Made by a program: the position numbers and the translations under genes. From positions 1,837,252-1,901,251 of the forward strand of contig NZ_KI912613.1 of the NCBI RefSeq assembly GCF_000519325.1: DNA of 64,000 bases. The letters run 5' to 3'. Shown in pieces: positions 30,847-39,659 of this stretch. This DNA comes from Patulibacter minatonensis DSM 18081 (GTDB taxonomy: Bacteria; Actinomycetota; Thermoleophilia; Solirubrobacterales; Solirubrobacteraceae). The notes beneath the pieces are model-generated. The model saw only the letters and a program-made list of their open reading frames with translations, searched no databases and was not told the DNA's origin. Numbering within the stretch: the stretch's first letter is position 1; each line of letters begins with the position of its first letter.

Positions 30847-31518
30847 ATGAGCACCGACGACTCCCGCACCACCCACGGCCCCGACGACCCCCGTGCTGCA
30901 CCCGGCCCCGACGACCGGCTCGAGGACGCGTTGCGCGGCACGCCCGCGGCGGACGACGCGTTCCGGGAGGCCCGGGAGCGGTTCGCGGCGCGAGCGGTCG
31001 ACGAGGGCGCGGTCGGCGTCGCGTACGAGGACCACGACACCCCCGTCGGCGTCGTCCGGATCGGGGCGACGCCGGAGGGCGTCGTCCGACTCGTCCTGCC
31101 CGCGGAGGACGCCGACGACGCGCTCGCCCGCCTGGCCGCGTCCGTGTCGCCGCGGATCCTCCGCGCGCGGACCCCGGTCCTCGCCGGGGCCCGACGCGAG
31201 CTCGACGAGTACTTCGCCGGCCGGCGGCGCGGGTTCGACGTCGCCCTGGACTGGCGGCTCGTCACGGCGTTCCGGCGCGAGGTGCTGCGCGCGACGGCCC
31301 TGATCCCGTTCGGTGAGACGTCCAGCTACCGGGGCGTCGCGACCGCCGCCGGCAGCCCGAACGCCGTCCGCGCCGCGGGCACCGCGCTGGCGACCAACCC
31401 GCTGCCGATCATCGTCCCGTGCCACCGGGTCGTCCGGTCCGACGGCGCGCTCGGCAACTACCTGGGCGGCGTCGAGATGAAGGCCCGCCTGCTCGAGCTG
31501 GAGGGCGCGGCGGCCTGA
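30847..31518 (+). CDS. methylated-DNA-protein cysteine methyltransferase (MGMT)
   Basis: 223 residues. It repairs O6-alkylguanine by stoichiometric transfer of the alkyl group to its own Cys. The active site is IIVPCHRVVRSDG, preceded by PFGETSSYRGVATAAGSP and NAVRAAGTALATNPLP; GNYLGGVEMKARLLELEG follows. The N-terminal ~40 residues are a hydrophilic extension. It directly follows an ECF sigma factor, which may control it, so DNA alkylation stress may be the signal. It converges with the LLM-type gene across a hairpin. Confidence 0.93.
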   Translation: MSTDDSRTTHGPDDPRAAPGPDDRLEDALRGTPAADDAFREARERFAARAVDEGAVGVAYEDHDTPVGVVRIGATPEGVVRLVLPAEDADDALARLAASVSPRILRARTPVLAGARRELDEYFAGRRRGFDVALDWRLVTAFRREVLRATALIPFGETSSYRGVATAAGSPNAVRAAGTALATNPLPIIVPCHRVVRSDGALGNYLGGVEMKARLLELEGAAA

Positions 31519-31522
31519 GGAG

Positions 31523-31540
31523 CGCGGGCCGGGGCCCGCG
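31523..31540. terminator. hairpin between convergent genes
   Basis: CGCGGGCC (31523-31530) and GGCCCGCG (31533-31540) form an 8-bp stem in the 25-base gap between MGMT and the LLM-type gene. Confidence 0.55.
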
Positions 31541-31543
31541 GCG

Positions 31544-32530
31544 TCAGTCGCAGAGCGCCGGCAGCACGGTCGACCCGTAGGCGGCGATCGTGCCCATCGG
31601 GTCGGCGCTGCCGATCAGCTGCAGGCAGACGGCGTCCGCGCCCAGCTCCTCGATCTCGCGGATCCGCTCCGCGTGCTCGTCGAGGTCGGCGGAGGCGATG
31701 AACCCCTCGTGGGCGAACTCCTCGTCGGTCATCACGGCGTCGGCGCGCCGCTGCATCTCGTGCTGGTCGGAGATGTCGTCGACGTAGAGCTCGGGCAGCT
31801 GGGTGGGCTTCCACTTCCGCGCGCCCTCGATCACGGCGTCCTGCGACGACGCCCACGCGATCCCGGACTGGAGGACGATCGTCCCGGGCTCCTTGCCGAG
31901 GTCGGAGCACGCCGCCCGGTAGGCGTCGATCACCGCGGGCGCCTCGTCCGGGTCGCCGAGGGTCCAGAGCCCGTCGCCGCGCTCGGCGGCGATCCGGGCG
32001 GCCTTCGGACCGAAGGCGGAGACGATCATCCGGGGCCGCTGCTCGGGCAGCGTGAAGAGCTTGGCCTCGTGCAGGCGGAACCAGCCGCCGTCCATCGTCA
32101 CGGTCTCGCCGTCCCACAGCCGGTTGATCGCCTCGAGGCCCGCGTCGAAGCGGGCCTGCTGGACCTCCAGCGACGGCCAGTCCAGTCCGAACGGCGACTC
32201 GTTGACGGACTCGCCGGAGCCCACCCCGAGGGTGACGCGTCCCGGGTACAGCGCCTCGAGCGCGGCGAACGCCTGCGCGACCACACCCGGGTGGTAGTGG
32301 TGCTGTACCGGCGTCACACCGGTGGCCAGAGGGAGCGTCGTCGCCGCGCCGATCGCCGCGAGCGTCACCCACGCCTGCGAGCCCTGGCCGCCCGGGAACC
32401 ACGGACCGAAGTGGTCGGAGAGCCCCAGCGCGTCGAAGCCCACGTCCTCGGCGGCCTGCGCCTGCGCGACCAGCTCCGGAGGCGTGAACTCCTCGGTCGA
32501 TCCGGCGAACCAGTACTCGGTGCTCGACAT
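31544..32530 (-). CDS. F420-dependent LLM-class oxidoreductase (G6PD-like)
   Basis: 328 residues of the luciferase-like monooxygenase fold. Segments TEYWFAGSTEEFTPPELVAQ, LGLSDHFGPWFPGGQ, GVTPVQHHYHPGVVAQAF and GSGESVNESPFG are those of the F420-dependent glucose-6-phosphate dehydrogenase-like group. Such enzymes transfer hydride to F420 from a sugar phosphate or another alcohol; the true substrate is not certain. The start ATG 32530 has TGGAG ten bases upstream. Together with the Ddn-like protein at 42638 it indicates that the organism uses F420. Confidence 0.88.
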   Translation of the reverse strand: MSSTEYWFAGSTEEFTPPELVAQAQAAEDVGFDALGLSDHFGPWFPGGQGSQAWVTLAAIGAATTLPLATGVTPVQHHYHPGVVAQAFAALEALYPGRVTLGVGSGESVNESPFGLDWPSLEVQQARFDAGLEAINRLWDGETVTMDGGWFRLHEAKLFTLPEQRPRMIVSAFGPKAARIAAERGDGLWTLGDPDEAPAVIDAYRAACSDLGKEPGTIVLQSGIAWASSQDAVIEGARKWKPTQLPELYVDDISDQHEMQRRADAVMTDEEFAHEGFIASADLDEHAERIREIEELGADAVCLQLIGSADPMGTIAAYGSTVLPALCD

Positions 32531-32645
32531 GCAGCAATGCTCCAGGGGTCGGGGATGGGACGGGACCACACTGGTGGGTACCCCGACGTACGGATCCGTA
32601 CCGGCCCGGTGTTGCGCGAATTCGCAGAGGGACGGGTGCGGGCGG

Positions 32646-33821
32646 TCAGGGCCGCGGCACGACCGCGTCGGGCCCGACCTCCGCGACATTCGACAGGCCG
32701 CACATCGCCAGCGACAGGTCGAGGTCGGCGAGCAGCGAGCGGACGACCTGCTCGACGCCCGCCTGGCCCTCGAGCGCCAGGCCCCAGACCCACGGCCGGG
32801 CGACGAGGACCGCCCTCGCACCGAGGGCCAGCGCCTTCAGGACGTCAGAGCCCGTGCGGACGCCGGAGTCGACGAGCACCGGCACGGTCTCCGGGACCGC
32901 GGCGACGACCGCCGGCAGCTGGTCGAGCGCGGCGACGGAGCCGTCGACCTGGCGGCCGCCGTGGTTGGAGACGACGATCCCGTCGATCCCGAGCTCGACC
33001 GCGCGGCGGGCGTCGTCGGGGTGGAGGATGCCCTTCACGAGCAGCGGCAGCGACGTCTCGGACCGCAGGGCGGCGAGGTCGTCCCAGCTCATCCCGGGGT
33101 TCGGGAACGTCATCGCCCACATGCCGATCGCGGCCTGCGGGTCCTCCTCGGGCGTCTTCTCGAGCTTCGCCCGGAACGCCGGATCCGAGGTGTAGTTCGC
33201 GATCCCCTCGCCGAGCAGGAACGGCAGGTACGCGTTCTGCAGGTCCCGGGGCCGCCAGGGCATCGTCAGCGTGTCCAGCGTGACGACGATCGCCTCGTTG
33301 CCGGCCGCCTCCGCCCGGGCGACGAGGCTGCGGCGGACCTCGGGGTCGTTCGGCGGGTAGAGCTGGAACCACCGCGGGGCGTCGGGCGTGGCGCCTGCGA
33401 CGTCCTCGATCGTGGTCGACGCCGCGTTGCTGAGCACGTGGGTCACGCCGGTCGCGTTCGCGGCGCGGGCGACCGCGAGCTCGCCGTCGGGGTGGACGAT
33501 CGACAGCACCCCGACCGGGCCGAGGAGGACCGGGGCGTTGAGCGTCGTGCCGAGGACGGTCGTCGAGAGGTCGCGCGTCCCGACCTCGCCGAGCATCCGC
33601 GGGACGAGCCGCACGCGGTCGAACGCGGCCCGGTTGGCGGCCATCGTCCGCTCCTCGCCCGCACCGCCGGCGACGTACCCGTAGGCGGCGTCGGAGAGCT
33701 CGGCCTCCGCCCGCGCCTGCATCCCGTCGAACGACGTCGGCACGACCGGCTTCTCGCCCCCGAGCCCCTTCCCGTAGATCTCGAACTGGTAGACGCTGAG
33801 CGGCAGGCCGGGGGTCGACAT
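32646..33821 (-). CDS. FMN-dependent alpha-hydroxy acid dehydrogenase/oxidase
   Basis: 391 residues. The catalytic His signature is VVSNHGGRQVDGSVAALDQL, with phosphate and FMN contacts in VDSGVRTGSDVLKALALGA and ARPWVWGLALEG. The N-terminal block YGYVAGGAGEERTMAANRAAF is also typical. The family oxidises L-lactate, glycolate and related acids; the subgroup here resembles lactate 2-monooxygenase-like proteins. ATG 33821 lies six bases after a TACGCT box on the minus strand, a leaderless arrangement. The next gene starts 80 bases away in the opposite direction. Confidence 0.9.
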   Translation of the reverse strand: MSTPGLPLSVYQFEIYGKGLGGEKPVVPTSFDGMQARAEAELSDAAYGYVAGGAGEERTMAANRAAFDRVRLVPRMLGEVGTRDLSTTVLGTTLNAPVLLGPVGVLSIVHPDGELAVARAANATGVTHVLSNAASTTIEDVAGATPDAPRWFQLYPPNDPEVRRSLVARAEAAGNEAIVVTLDTLTMPWRPRDLQNAYLPFLLGEGIANYTSDPAFRAKLEKTPEEDPQAAIGMWAMTFPNPGMSWDDLAALRSETSLPLLVKGILHPDDARRAVELGIDGIVVSNHGGRQVDGSVAALDQLPAVVAAVPETVPVLVDSGVRTGSDVLKALALGARAVLVARPWVWGLALEGQAGVEQVVRSLLADLDLSLAMCGLSNVAEVGPDAVVPRP

Positions 33822-33901
33822 GGCGCCAGCGTAGTGCGCGCGGGCGGGAGCATCCGGGACGGCCCCGCTAGCGTTCCCTCCTCCATGGAGGCCACCGCCC
33901 G

Positions 33902-35020
33902 ATGACCCGCACCACCCGCCGCCGGTACGCGGCCCTCGACCTGCTGCTCGAGAAGGGCCTCCTGCCCGACCCGGTGCTCCGGATCGGCACGCGGTTCGGC
34001 ACCGCCAAGCGCCTGCGCCGGGAGGAGCGGGACGGCGTCGCCGCGCAGGACCGCCGGCTCGCGGAGATCGTCGAGCGCATGTCGACGGGCAACGTCGCCG
34101 AGCTGCCCGAGAAGGCCAACGAGCAGCACTACGAGCTGCCCGCCGCGTTCCTCGGGCTGTTCCTCGGGTCGCGCCGCAAGTACTCCGGCTGCCTGTGGGC
34201 CGACGGGGTGCAGACGCTCGACCAGGCCGAGGAGGCGATGCTCGACCTGACCGTGACGCGCGCCGGCATCGAGGACGGCATGGACGTCCTCGACCTCGGC
34301 TGCGGCTGGGGCTCGGTGTCGCTGTACGTCGCGCAGCGGTTCCCGAACGTCACCGTCACGTCGGTGTCGAACTCGCACGCGCAGCGCGAGTACATCGAGG
34401 CGAAGGCCCGTGAGCTCGGGGTCGCCGACCGCGTGCACGTGCAGACGACCGACGTCAACGTGCTCGAGCTGCCGGAGAACGCGTTCGACCGCGTGATCTC
34501 CGTCGAGATGTTCGAGCACCTGCGCAACTGGAAGGAGCTCCTGCGGCGGATCTCCGGATGGCTGCGCCCCGAGGGCCGGCTGTTCGTGCACGTGTTCTCG
34601 CACCGCCGCCTGGCGTACCGCTTCACCGACACGTGGGCGTCGGAGCGCTTCTTCACCGAGGGCACGATGCCGTCGCACGACCTGCTCGAGCGCTTCCAGG
34701 ACGACATGGCGCTGCAGGACCGCTGGGCCGTGTCGGGCACCCACTACGCCCGGACGCTGCAGGAGTGGCTGAAGCGCCTGGACGCCAACCGCGACGAGGC
34801 GCTGGCGCTGCTGGAGCCCGACCACGGCCGCCGCGGCGCGCGCCGCCTGTTCGGCACCTGGCGCCTGTTCCTGCTCTCGACCGACGAGGTCTGGGGCCAT
34901 CAGCGCGGCAACGAGTGGATCGTCTCCCACTACCTGCTGGCGCCCCGCGTGTCGCAGGACGGGTGGTCGGCGGAGGACGACGCCGCGCGGGCGAAGGACG
35001 CCGCGACCGCCGGGGCGTGA
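33902..35020 (+). CDS. cyclopropane-fatty-acid-synthase-like SAM methyltransferase
   Basis: 372 residues. The SAM-binding motif is VLDLGCGWGSVSLYVAQRF, and flanking blocks NEQHYELPAAFLGLFLG, KYSGCLW and VISVEMFEHLRNWKELL are those of the CFAS/coclaurine N-methyltransferase group. Members methylate unsaturated phospholipid acyl chains or small amines. GTHYARTLQEWLKRLD near the C-terminus fits the CFAS fold. GGAGG lies 11 bases before ATG 33902 inside a small palindrome. Whether the product is a cyclopropane, a methyl-branched fatty acid or an N-methylated amine cannot be told. Confidence 0.88.
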   Translation: MTRTTRRRYAALDLLLEKGLLPDPVLRIGTRFGTAKRLRREERDGVAAQDRRLAEIVERMSTGNVAELPEKANEQHYELPAAFLGLFLGSRRKYSGCLWADGVQTLDQAEEAMLDLTVTRAGIEDGMDVLDLGCGWGSVSLYVAQRFPNVTVTSVSNSHAQREYIEAKARELGVADRVHVQTTDVNVLELPENAFDRVISVEMFEHLRNWKELLRRISGWLRPEGRLFVHVFSHRRLAYRFTDTWASERFFTEGTMPSHDLLERFQDDMALQDRWAVSGTHYARTLQEWLKRLDANRDEALALLEPDHGRRGARRLFGTWRLFLLSTDEVWGHQRGNEWIVSHYLLAPRVSQDGWSAEDDAARAKDAATAGA

Positions 35021-35138
35021 CCGGGCCCCGGTCGCGGCGGGCCGCCCGGCGCGTGACGGTGCGGCCCCGGGCGCCCCGGATCGCCCGCGGCGCGCTCCAC
35101 CCCGCGACGCCGCGGGACCGATCGACTAGGGTCGGCTG

Positions 35139-35420
35139 ATGGTCGCGATCGTCCTCGTCGTGGTGATCGTCGCGGTGTCCGTGTTCGCGACCGTCCGGGC
35201 CGTGCAGTGGATGACCAAGTCCGGCCCGTACAACACCTACGGCCTCGCGACCGGTCGGCTGGAGCAGGACCGCGAGAACCTCCGGCAGGAGATCGAGGAC
35301 GAGCGCCGGCGCACGGCCGCGGAGTCCGAGGCGGAGTCCGCGGCGGCCGACCTCGACGAGCGGTGGATGTCGGGCGACGCGTTCGGTCCCCCCGACGACG
35401 GGCCGGGCAGGCGCCGCTGA
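35139..35420 (+). CDS. small single-helix membrane protein with coiled coil
   Basis: 93 residues. One transmembrane helix at about 2-21 (VAIVLVVVIVAVSVFATV), then a charged helix likely to form a coiled coil (LEQDRENLRQEIEDERRRTA), and a short acidic tail with DERWMSGDAFGPPDD. ATG 35139 lies six bases after TAGGGT, so the transcript is leaderless. Function unknown. Confidence 0.65.
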   Translation: MVAIVLVVVIVAVSVFATVRAVQWMTKSGPYNTYGLATGRLEQDRENLRQEIEDERRRTAAESEAESAAADLDERWMSGDAFGPPDDGPGRRR

Positions 35421-35530
35421 GCCCGGCTTCCGTGGCGTCCCCGGGGTGGGACGAGCGCGGGTCCGCCAGGTTCTGTGGATTCGGCCGTTCCGCCGAAGGA
35501 ATCGACCCGCGGAGGGCCTAGCCTGCACGC

Positions 35531-36658
35531 GTGTCCATCCCGCCGGTCCGCCTGATCGTCCCGCTCGCCGCCGCCGGTGCGCTCGCCGTCTCGGGCTGCG
35601 GCGCGGACCGATCACCGGCCGGCCCGGGCGCCGGCGCGACCGACGTGGCCGCGACCACGACGACGACCGGGAGCCCCGGCACGCCCGGCGGCAGGACCCG
35701 CATCACCCGCTGGCCCGCGCGCGAGCACCGGTCGGGCGCCACCGACGTCACGGTCCAGCTGTCCGCCGCGCCCGTCCCGGGGTCGCCGCGGCCGACGCTG
35801 AGCCCGAGGGTCGCCGGCACCTGGTCGACGCACGGGACGACCGAGGTCTTCACGCCGAAGGGCACGCTGACGCCGTGCTCGCGGTACGTCCTCCGCGTCC
35901 CGGCGTCCACCACCGGGGCCGGGCAGACCCCGCTCGGCCGGACCTCGACCGCGCACCTCGCGATCGCCTGCCCGACGATCCGCGGCGTCGAGCACGCGCT
36001 CGCGCACCTCCACTACCTGCCGGTCCGCGTCGTCGGCGGGGGCGTCACGCGCCTGCACCCCGGGAAGGTCACCCGCCACGAGGCCGCGCTGCAGCTCTTC
36101 CGGCCGACCGGTCGCCTCGCCCGCCGGTGGTCGTCGGCGCCGCGGCTCGGCGACACCACCGCGGACCCTGTCCTGCGCGGCGCCATCATGGCGTTCCAGC
36201 ACCGCCGCGGCCTGACGCCGGACGGGCAGAGCTCGCAGGCGCTGTGGCGCGCGCTGCTGCTCGCCGAGAGCCAGGGGCAGACCGCGACGCCCTACACCTG
36301 GGTGACGGTCCACGAGACCGGCAGCGAGTCGCTGACGGTCCACCGCGCCGGGCACGTCGTCCTGCGCACCCCCGCCAACACGGGCGCGCCCGGGGCGGAG
36401 ACCGCGCCCGGGACGTTCCCGATCTTCGAGCACGTCGCCGCGTCGGACATGCGCGGCACGAACCCGGACGGCTCGCACTACGACGACCCGGGCGTGCCGT
36501 GGGTGAACTACTTCAACGGCGGCGACGCCGTCCACGGGTTCGCCCGCGCGACCTACGGCAGCCGGCAGTCCGCCGGGTGCGTCGAGCTGCCGATCCCGAC
36601 GGCCGAGAAGGTCTTCGGGATGCTCGACATCGGCGACCTCGTGACCGTCGAGAGCTGA
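35531..36658 (+). CDS. L,D-transpeptidase lipoprotein with peptidoglycan-binding domain
   Basis: 375 residues from GTG 35531. The N-terminus is a lipoprotein signal with the lipobox AVSGC at about residues 18-22. A Big-type domain follows (AGTWSTHGTTEVFTPKGTL), then a peptidoglycan-binding segment (GAIMAFQHRRGLTPDGQSS) and the YkuD catalytic domain with HGFARATYGSRQSAGCVELP (His and Cys). It forms 3-3 cross-links in peptidoglycan outside the membrane. TAGCCT is six bases upstream of the start. A second L,D-transpeptidase lies at 54344. Confidence 0.92.
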   Translation: MSIPPVRLIVPLAAAGALAVSGCGADRSPAGPGAGATDVAATTTTTGSPGTPGGRTRITRWPAREHRSGATDVTVQLSAAPVPGSPRPTLSPRVAGTWSTHGTTEVFTPKGTLTPCSRYVLRVPASTTGAGQTPLGRTSTAHLAIACPTIRGVEHALAHLHYLPVRVVGGGVTRLHPGKVTRHEAALQLFRPTGRLARRWSSAPRLGDTTADPVLRGAIMAFQHRRGLTPDGQSSQALWRALLLAESQGQTATPYTWVTVHETGSESLTVHRAGHVVLRTPANTGAPGAETAPGTFPIFEHVAASDMRGTNPDGSHYDDPGVPWVNYFNGGDAVHGFARATYGSRQSAGCVELPIPTAEKVFGMLDIGDLVTVES

Positions 36659-36659
36659 C

Positions 36660-36953
36660 TCAGATCGACAGGTGCTCCCCGACCGTGAGCCGCGGGGCCC
36701 CGGCCAGGAGCGGCGCGAGCTCCTTCGGCTGCCCGTCGCCGGCCCGCCACTCGCGGTAGGCGGCGTCGGCCTCGAGGGACTCCCAGACCTCGACCGCGGC
36801 GACGCGCGTCGGGTCGGTGCGGTCCTGGATCACGACGACGGACTCGTTGCCCGCGAAGGCGCGGGTGTCGACGAGGACGCGGCCGAGGGCCTCGATCCCC
36901 TCCTCGACGACGTCGGGACGGAACTGGACTTCGAGGATCGCGGTGATCGACAT
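36660..36953 (-). CDS. antibiotic-biosynthesis-monooxygenase (ABM) domain protein
   Basis: 97 residues, a single dimeric alpha-beta barrel unit: TAILEVQFRPDVVEEGIEAL, VVVIQDRTDPTRVAAVEVWE and a C-terminal helix. ABM proteins include small quinol monooxygenases and heme-related enzymes; no specific function follows. I chose ATG 36953 because GAGAGAGG lies just upstream. It converges with the L,D-transpeptidase, with one base between the two stops. Confidence 0.8.
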   Translation of the reverse strand: MSITAILEVQFRPDVVEEGIEALGRVLVDTRAFAGNESVVVIQDRTDPTRVAAVEVWESLEADAAYREWRAGDGQPKELAPLLAGAPRLTVGEHLSI

Positions 36954-37083
36954 GGGGCCTCTCTCGGGGTCGGTGGTGCTCGGCGCGACTCTCGCACGTC
37001 GGGACCGACCGCCCGTCGCAGGGGGCGATGCCGACGTCCCGTCGCCACCGCGTCGTGCGCGCACCGGGACGCCCCGGGCCGGG

Positions 37084-37473
37084 CTACCCGCCGAGCTCCT
37101 GCTTGATCAGCTCGAACTGCTCGTTCATCGCGACCGACACCGCCTGCGCCGCCTTCTGCGGGCGGACCATCACGGTGAACTCGTCGATCAGGCCGTCGTC
37201 GTCGAGGTGCAGGAAGTCGCAGCCGTGGATCTCGCGCTCGCCGATCCGGGCGCGGAAGACGAGGGCGACCTCCCGGCCGTCCGCGCCGTGGAGCTCCTGC
37301 TCGTAGCGGAAGTCCTCGAACACCCGGAACGCCCCGCGCAGGATGGCGGCGACGAGCTCGCGGCCCTCGTAGGGCTGGAACACGACGGGACTCCGGAACG
37401 TGACGCCGGGCGCGAGCAGCGCCGGGAACGCGTCCGGGTCGTGGGCTTCGACGGCTGCGCGGAAGGAGGTCAT
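37084..37473 (-). CDS. SnoaL/NTF2-like protein
   Basis: 129 residues with the cone-shaped NTF2 fold pattern: FRAAVEAHDPDAFPALLAPG, VTFRSPVVFQPYEGRELVAA, EVALVFRARIGEREIHGCDF and the final strand LIDEFTVMVRPQKAA. Family members are polyketide cyclases, isomerases or ligand-binding proteins. ATG 37473 has GGCCTCAC before it and a TAGATT box 15 bases upstream. Function unknown. Confidence 0.8.
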   Translation of the reverse strand: MTSFRAAVEAHDPDAFPALLAPGVTFRSPVVFQPYEGRELVAAILRGAFRVFEDFRYEQELHGADGREVALVFRARIGEREIHGCDFLHLDDDGLIDEFTVMVRPQKAAQAVSVAMNEQFELIKQELGG

Positions 37474-37511
37474 GTGAGGCCTGACGGCAATCTAGCCGCC
37501 GGACCCGGTGC

Positions 37512-39533
37512 TCAGCGTCGGACGCGGATGTTCACCCCGAGGCGCTGCACCTCGCGGGGGCTGCCGGCGTCGGCGCGCACCCGGACGCGGAACCGCTGAC
37601 CACCGCGCAGGGAGGGCACGCGGGCGACGACCCGGCCGGCCCCCTGCGTCCGGACGCGCACGACGGGTCCGGGGGTGAGGAGCGGCCTGCGGGCCGACCC
37701 GCCGCGGTGCTGGATGGTCACGAGGAGATCGGCCTTCCCGGTGCTCCGCAACGCGAGCCGGCCGCGCGAGAGCGCGATGCCGGAGACGCGCACCGGGCCA
37801 CGGGCGACGGGCGCCGCAGCCTTCGCGGTGGCGGAGCCGGTCGCGACCCGGACCGTGGTGGACGTCGCTGTGGCGTTCCCCCACCGGTCCGTGACCGTGG
37901 CCGACACCGTCCGCTTCCCGGTGGTCCTGAACGCGTGCTTGACGGTCGCCCCGGTGCCGATCGTGCCGTCGCCGAAGTCCCAGCGCACGGTCCCGAGCGC
38001 GGAGAACTGATCCGTCGCCTTCAGGACGAACGTCCCCGTTGCACCGGGCTTCAGCGTCTTCGGCGCCGAGACACCGGTGATGTCGGGGCCGCTGAAGTCG
38101 TCGACGACGATGCTCTTCCGGTCGGTCGCGTCCCGTACGCCGAACACGGAGTCGGCGCGGTCGTCGATCGCCAGCGAGTCGAGCTTCGCGGCGTCCGGAA
38201 CGGTGAAGACCTGGGAGAACGAGTCGTCCCAGGGGTACCAGTCGATGGCCTGCACGCGGTTGTCGACGCCCGTCTGGTCGTCCCAGCTCGGGATGGTCTG
38301 GAACCCGATGGTGACGACGCCCTGACCGCGGTTGGCGGCGGTGACCACCTGCACGACCGAGCGGTCCGGCGGCGTGATCGCCCGGGGGGCGGTCCACGAC
38401 CGACCGTCGGCCGACGTCCGGACCTCGATGGTGGAGTTCGTTCGGTAGTCGCCGGGAACGACCCTCCCCGGCCGGTGTGCCAAGAGGTGCCCGTCGCCGA
38501 GGGACGCGATGGCGTACTGCCGGTTGATCGGGGTGTCGAGCGACGTCTCGTCGCCCAGCTCCTCGGTGTTCGGCGGCAGGACCCGGACCTTCGTGCCGCC
38601 TGCGCCGTCGCTGGTGCCGTCGGCGCGCCACCCGTACGCGACGACGTTTCCGTCGTCTTCGAGGAGGAGCGTCGCCCCCTCGTCGCCGGCGACGGGCTGG
38701 ATCCGGCCCCATCGACCGGTGGGGTCCATCCGCCGGAACTCCAGGCGCCCCGATCCGACGATCCTCGTGCCGCCGCGGATGAAGGTGGAGACCGCCTGCG
38801 TCTCGAACTCCAGGAGGACGTGGCCGTCGGCGCTGAGCTGCGGGCGGAAGACGCGCGCACCGTTCTGGTTGACGCCGTCGGCGTTCTCGAATCCGCCGGT
38901 GTTGATGGTGGCGAGCGACGTCGGCGCCGACCACGCGCCCCCGGACAGCGGTCGCGAGGACGTCAGCAGCTGCACGTCGCTCTGGCCCGGGATCCGCTCG
39001 CGCCAGAACGCCACGAGGCGGTCCTGATGATCGATGAGGAGCTGCGTGGAGGCCTGCGGGGCGTCGGCGTCGGGGCCGACCGGGGCCCACGCCGTCCACC
39101 TCCCGCCGGCGGTGCGGGTGCTGACGCGGGTGGTGCCCGACTCGTCCTGGTTCCACGCCGCGGCGGAGCCGCTGCGGCCGTGGACGACCGAGGTCGTCGC
39201 CAGGCGCACAGGAGCGAACGGCGTGCGGGTCGCGTCCCACGCGCCGCCCCGGCGCTCGACGACCCCCGCGGGAGCCCGCCGACCGTCCAGTCCCGGAGGG
39301 TTGACCCTCGCGCCGTACGAGCCGAGGTCGTAGCCGAAGCCGTACGCGTAGGACAACGTCCCCGATGGGCTGACGCTGAGTGCGCCGCCGGGAGCGCTGG
39401 CCTCGTTGTCGGCGATCGGCTGCCACGCCGCGCCGGAGACCGCCGGGACGGCGAGGGTGAGGACGCCGACGGTGAACACGGCGAGCGAGGCACGGCGAGC
39501 GCGCCGGACGGGACGGGACGGGGACTGCTGCAC
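37512..39533 (-). CDS. secreted protein with a PKD domain
   Basis: 673 residues from GTG 39533, which has CGGAG eight bases upstream. A twin-Arg-containing basic N-region leads into a signal peptide (ASLAVFTVGVLTLAVPAVSG) with cleavage near AAW. The long middle part looks like repeated beta-propeller or sialidase-type blades (RSWTAPRAITP, SGGAWSAPTSLATI, GRWTAWAPVGP). A PKD domain near residues 510-590 contains ALGTVRWDFGDGTIGTGATV. The last 100 residues form a beta domain ending LGVNIRVRR. Probably an extracellular binding or adhesion protein. No catalytic motif seen. Confidence 0.8.
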   Translation of the reverse strand: MQQSPSRPVRRARRASLAVFTVGVLTLAVPAVSGAAWQPIADNEASAPGGALSVSPSGTLSYAYGFGYDLGSYGARVNPPGLDGRRAPAGVVERRGGAWDATRTPFAPVRLATTSVVHGRSGSAAAWNQDESGTTRVSTRTAGGRWTAWAPVGPDADAPQASTQLLIDHQDRLVAFWRERIPGQSDVQLLTSSRPLSGGAWSAPTSLATINTGGFENADGVNQNGARVFRPQLSADGHVLLEFETQAVSTFIRGGTRIVGSGRLEFRRMDPTGRWGRIQPVAGDEGATLLLEDDGNVVAYGWRADGTSDGAGGTKVRVLPPNTEELGDETSLDTPINRQYAIASLGDGHLLAHRPGRVVPGDYRTNSTIEVRTSADGRSWTAPRAITPPDRSVVQVVTAANRGQGVVTIGFQTIPSWDDQTGVDNRVQAIDWYPWDDSFSQVFTVPDAAKLDSLAIDDRADSVFGVRDATDRKSIVVDDFSGPDITGVSAPKTLKPGATGTFVLKATDQFSALGTVRWDFGDGTIGTGATVKHAFRTTGKRTVSATVTDRWGNATATSTTVRVATGSATAKAAAPVARGPVRVSGIALSRGRLALRSTGKADLLVTIQHRGGSARRPLLTPGPVVRVRTQGAGRVVARVPSLRGGQRFRVRVRADAGSPREVQRLGVNIRVRR

Positions 39534-39659
39534 GGGACGACTCCGGGTGGGGTGCTCGAGGGCATCCTGGCTCCCCCGCCTGTCAGGACTGCCGCACGAC
39601 CGGATCATTCGGGTATCGACCCGGCCGGAGCGCCGTGCCGCACGGGCGTCCTTCCTGCC

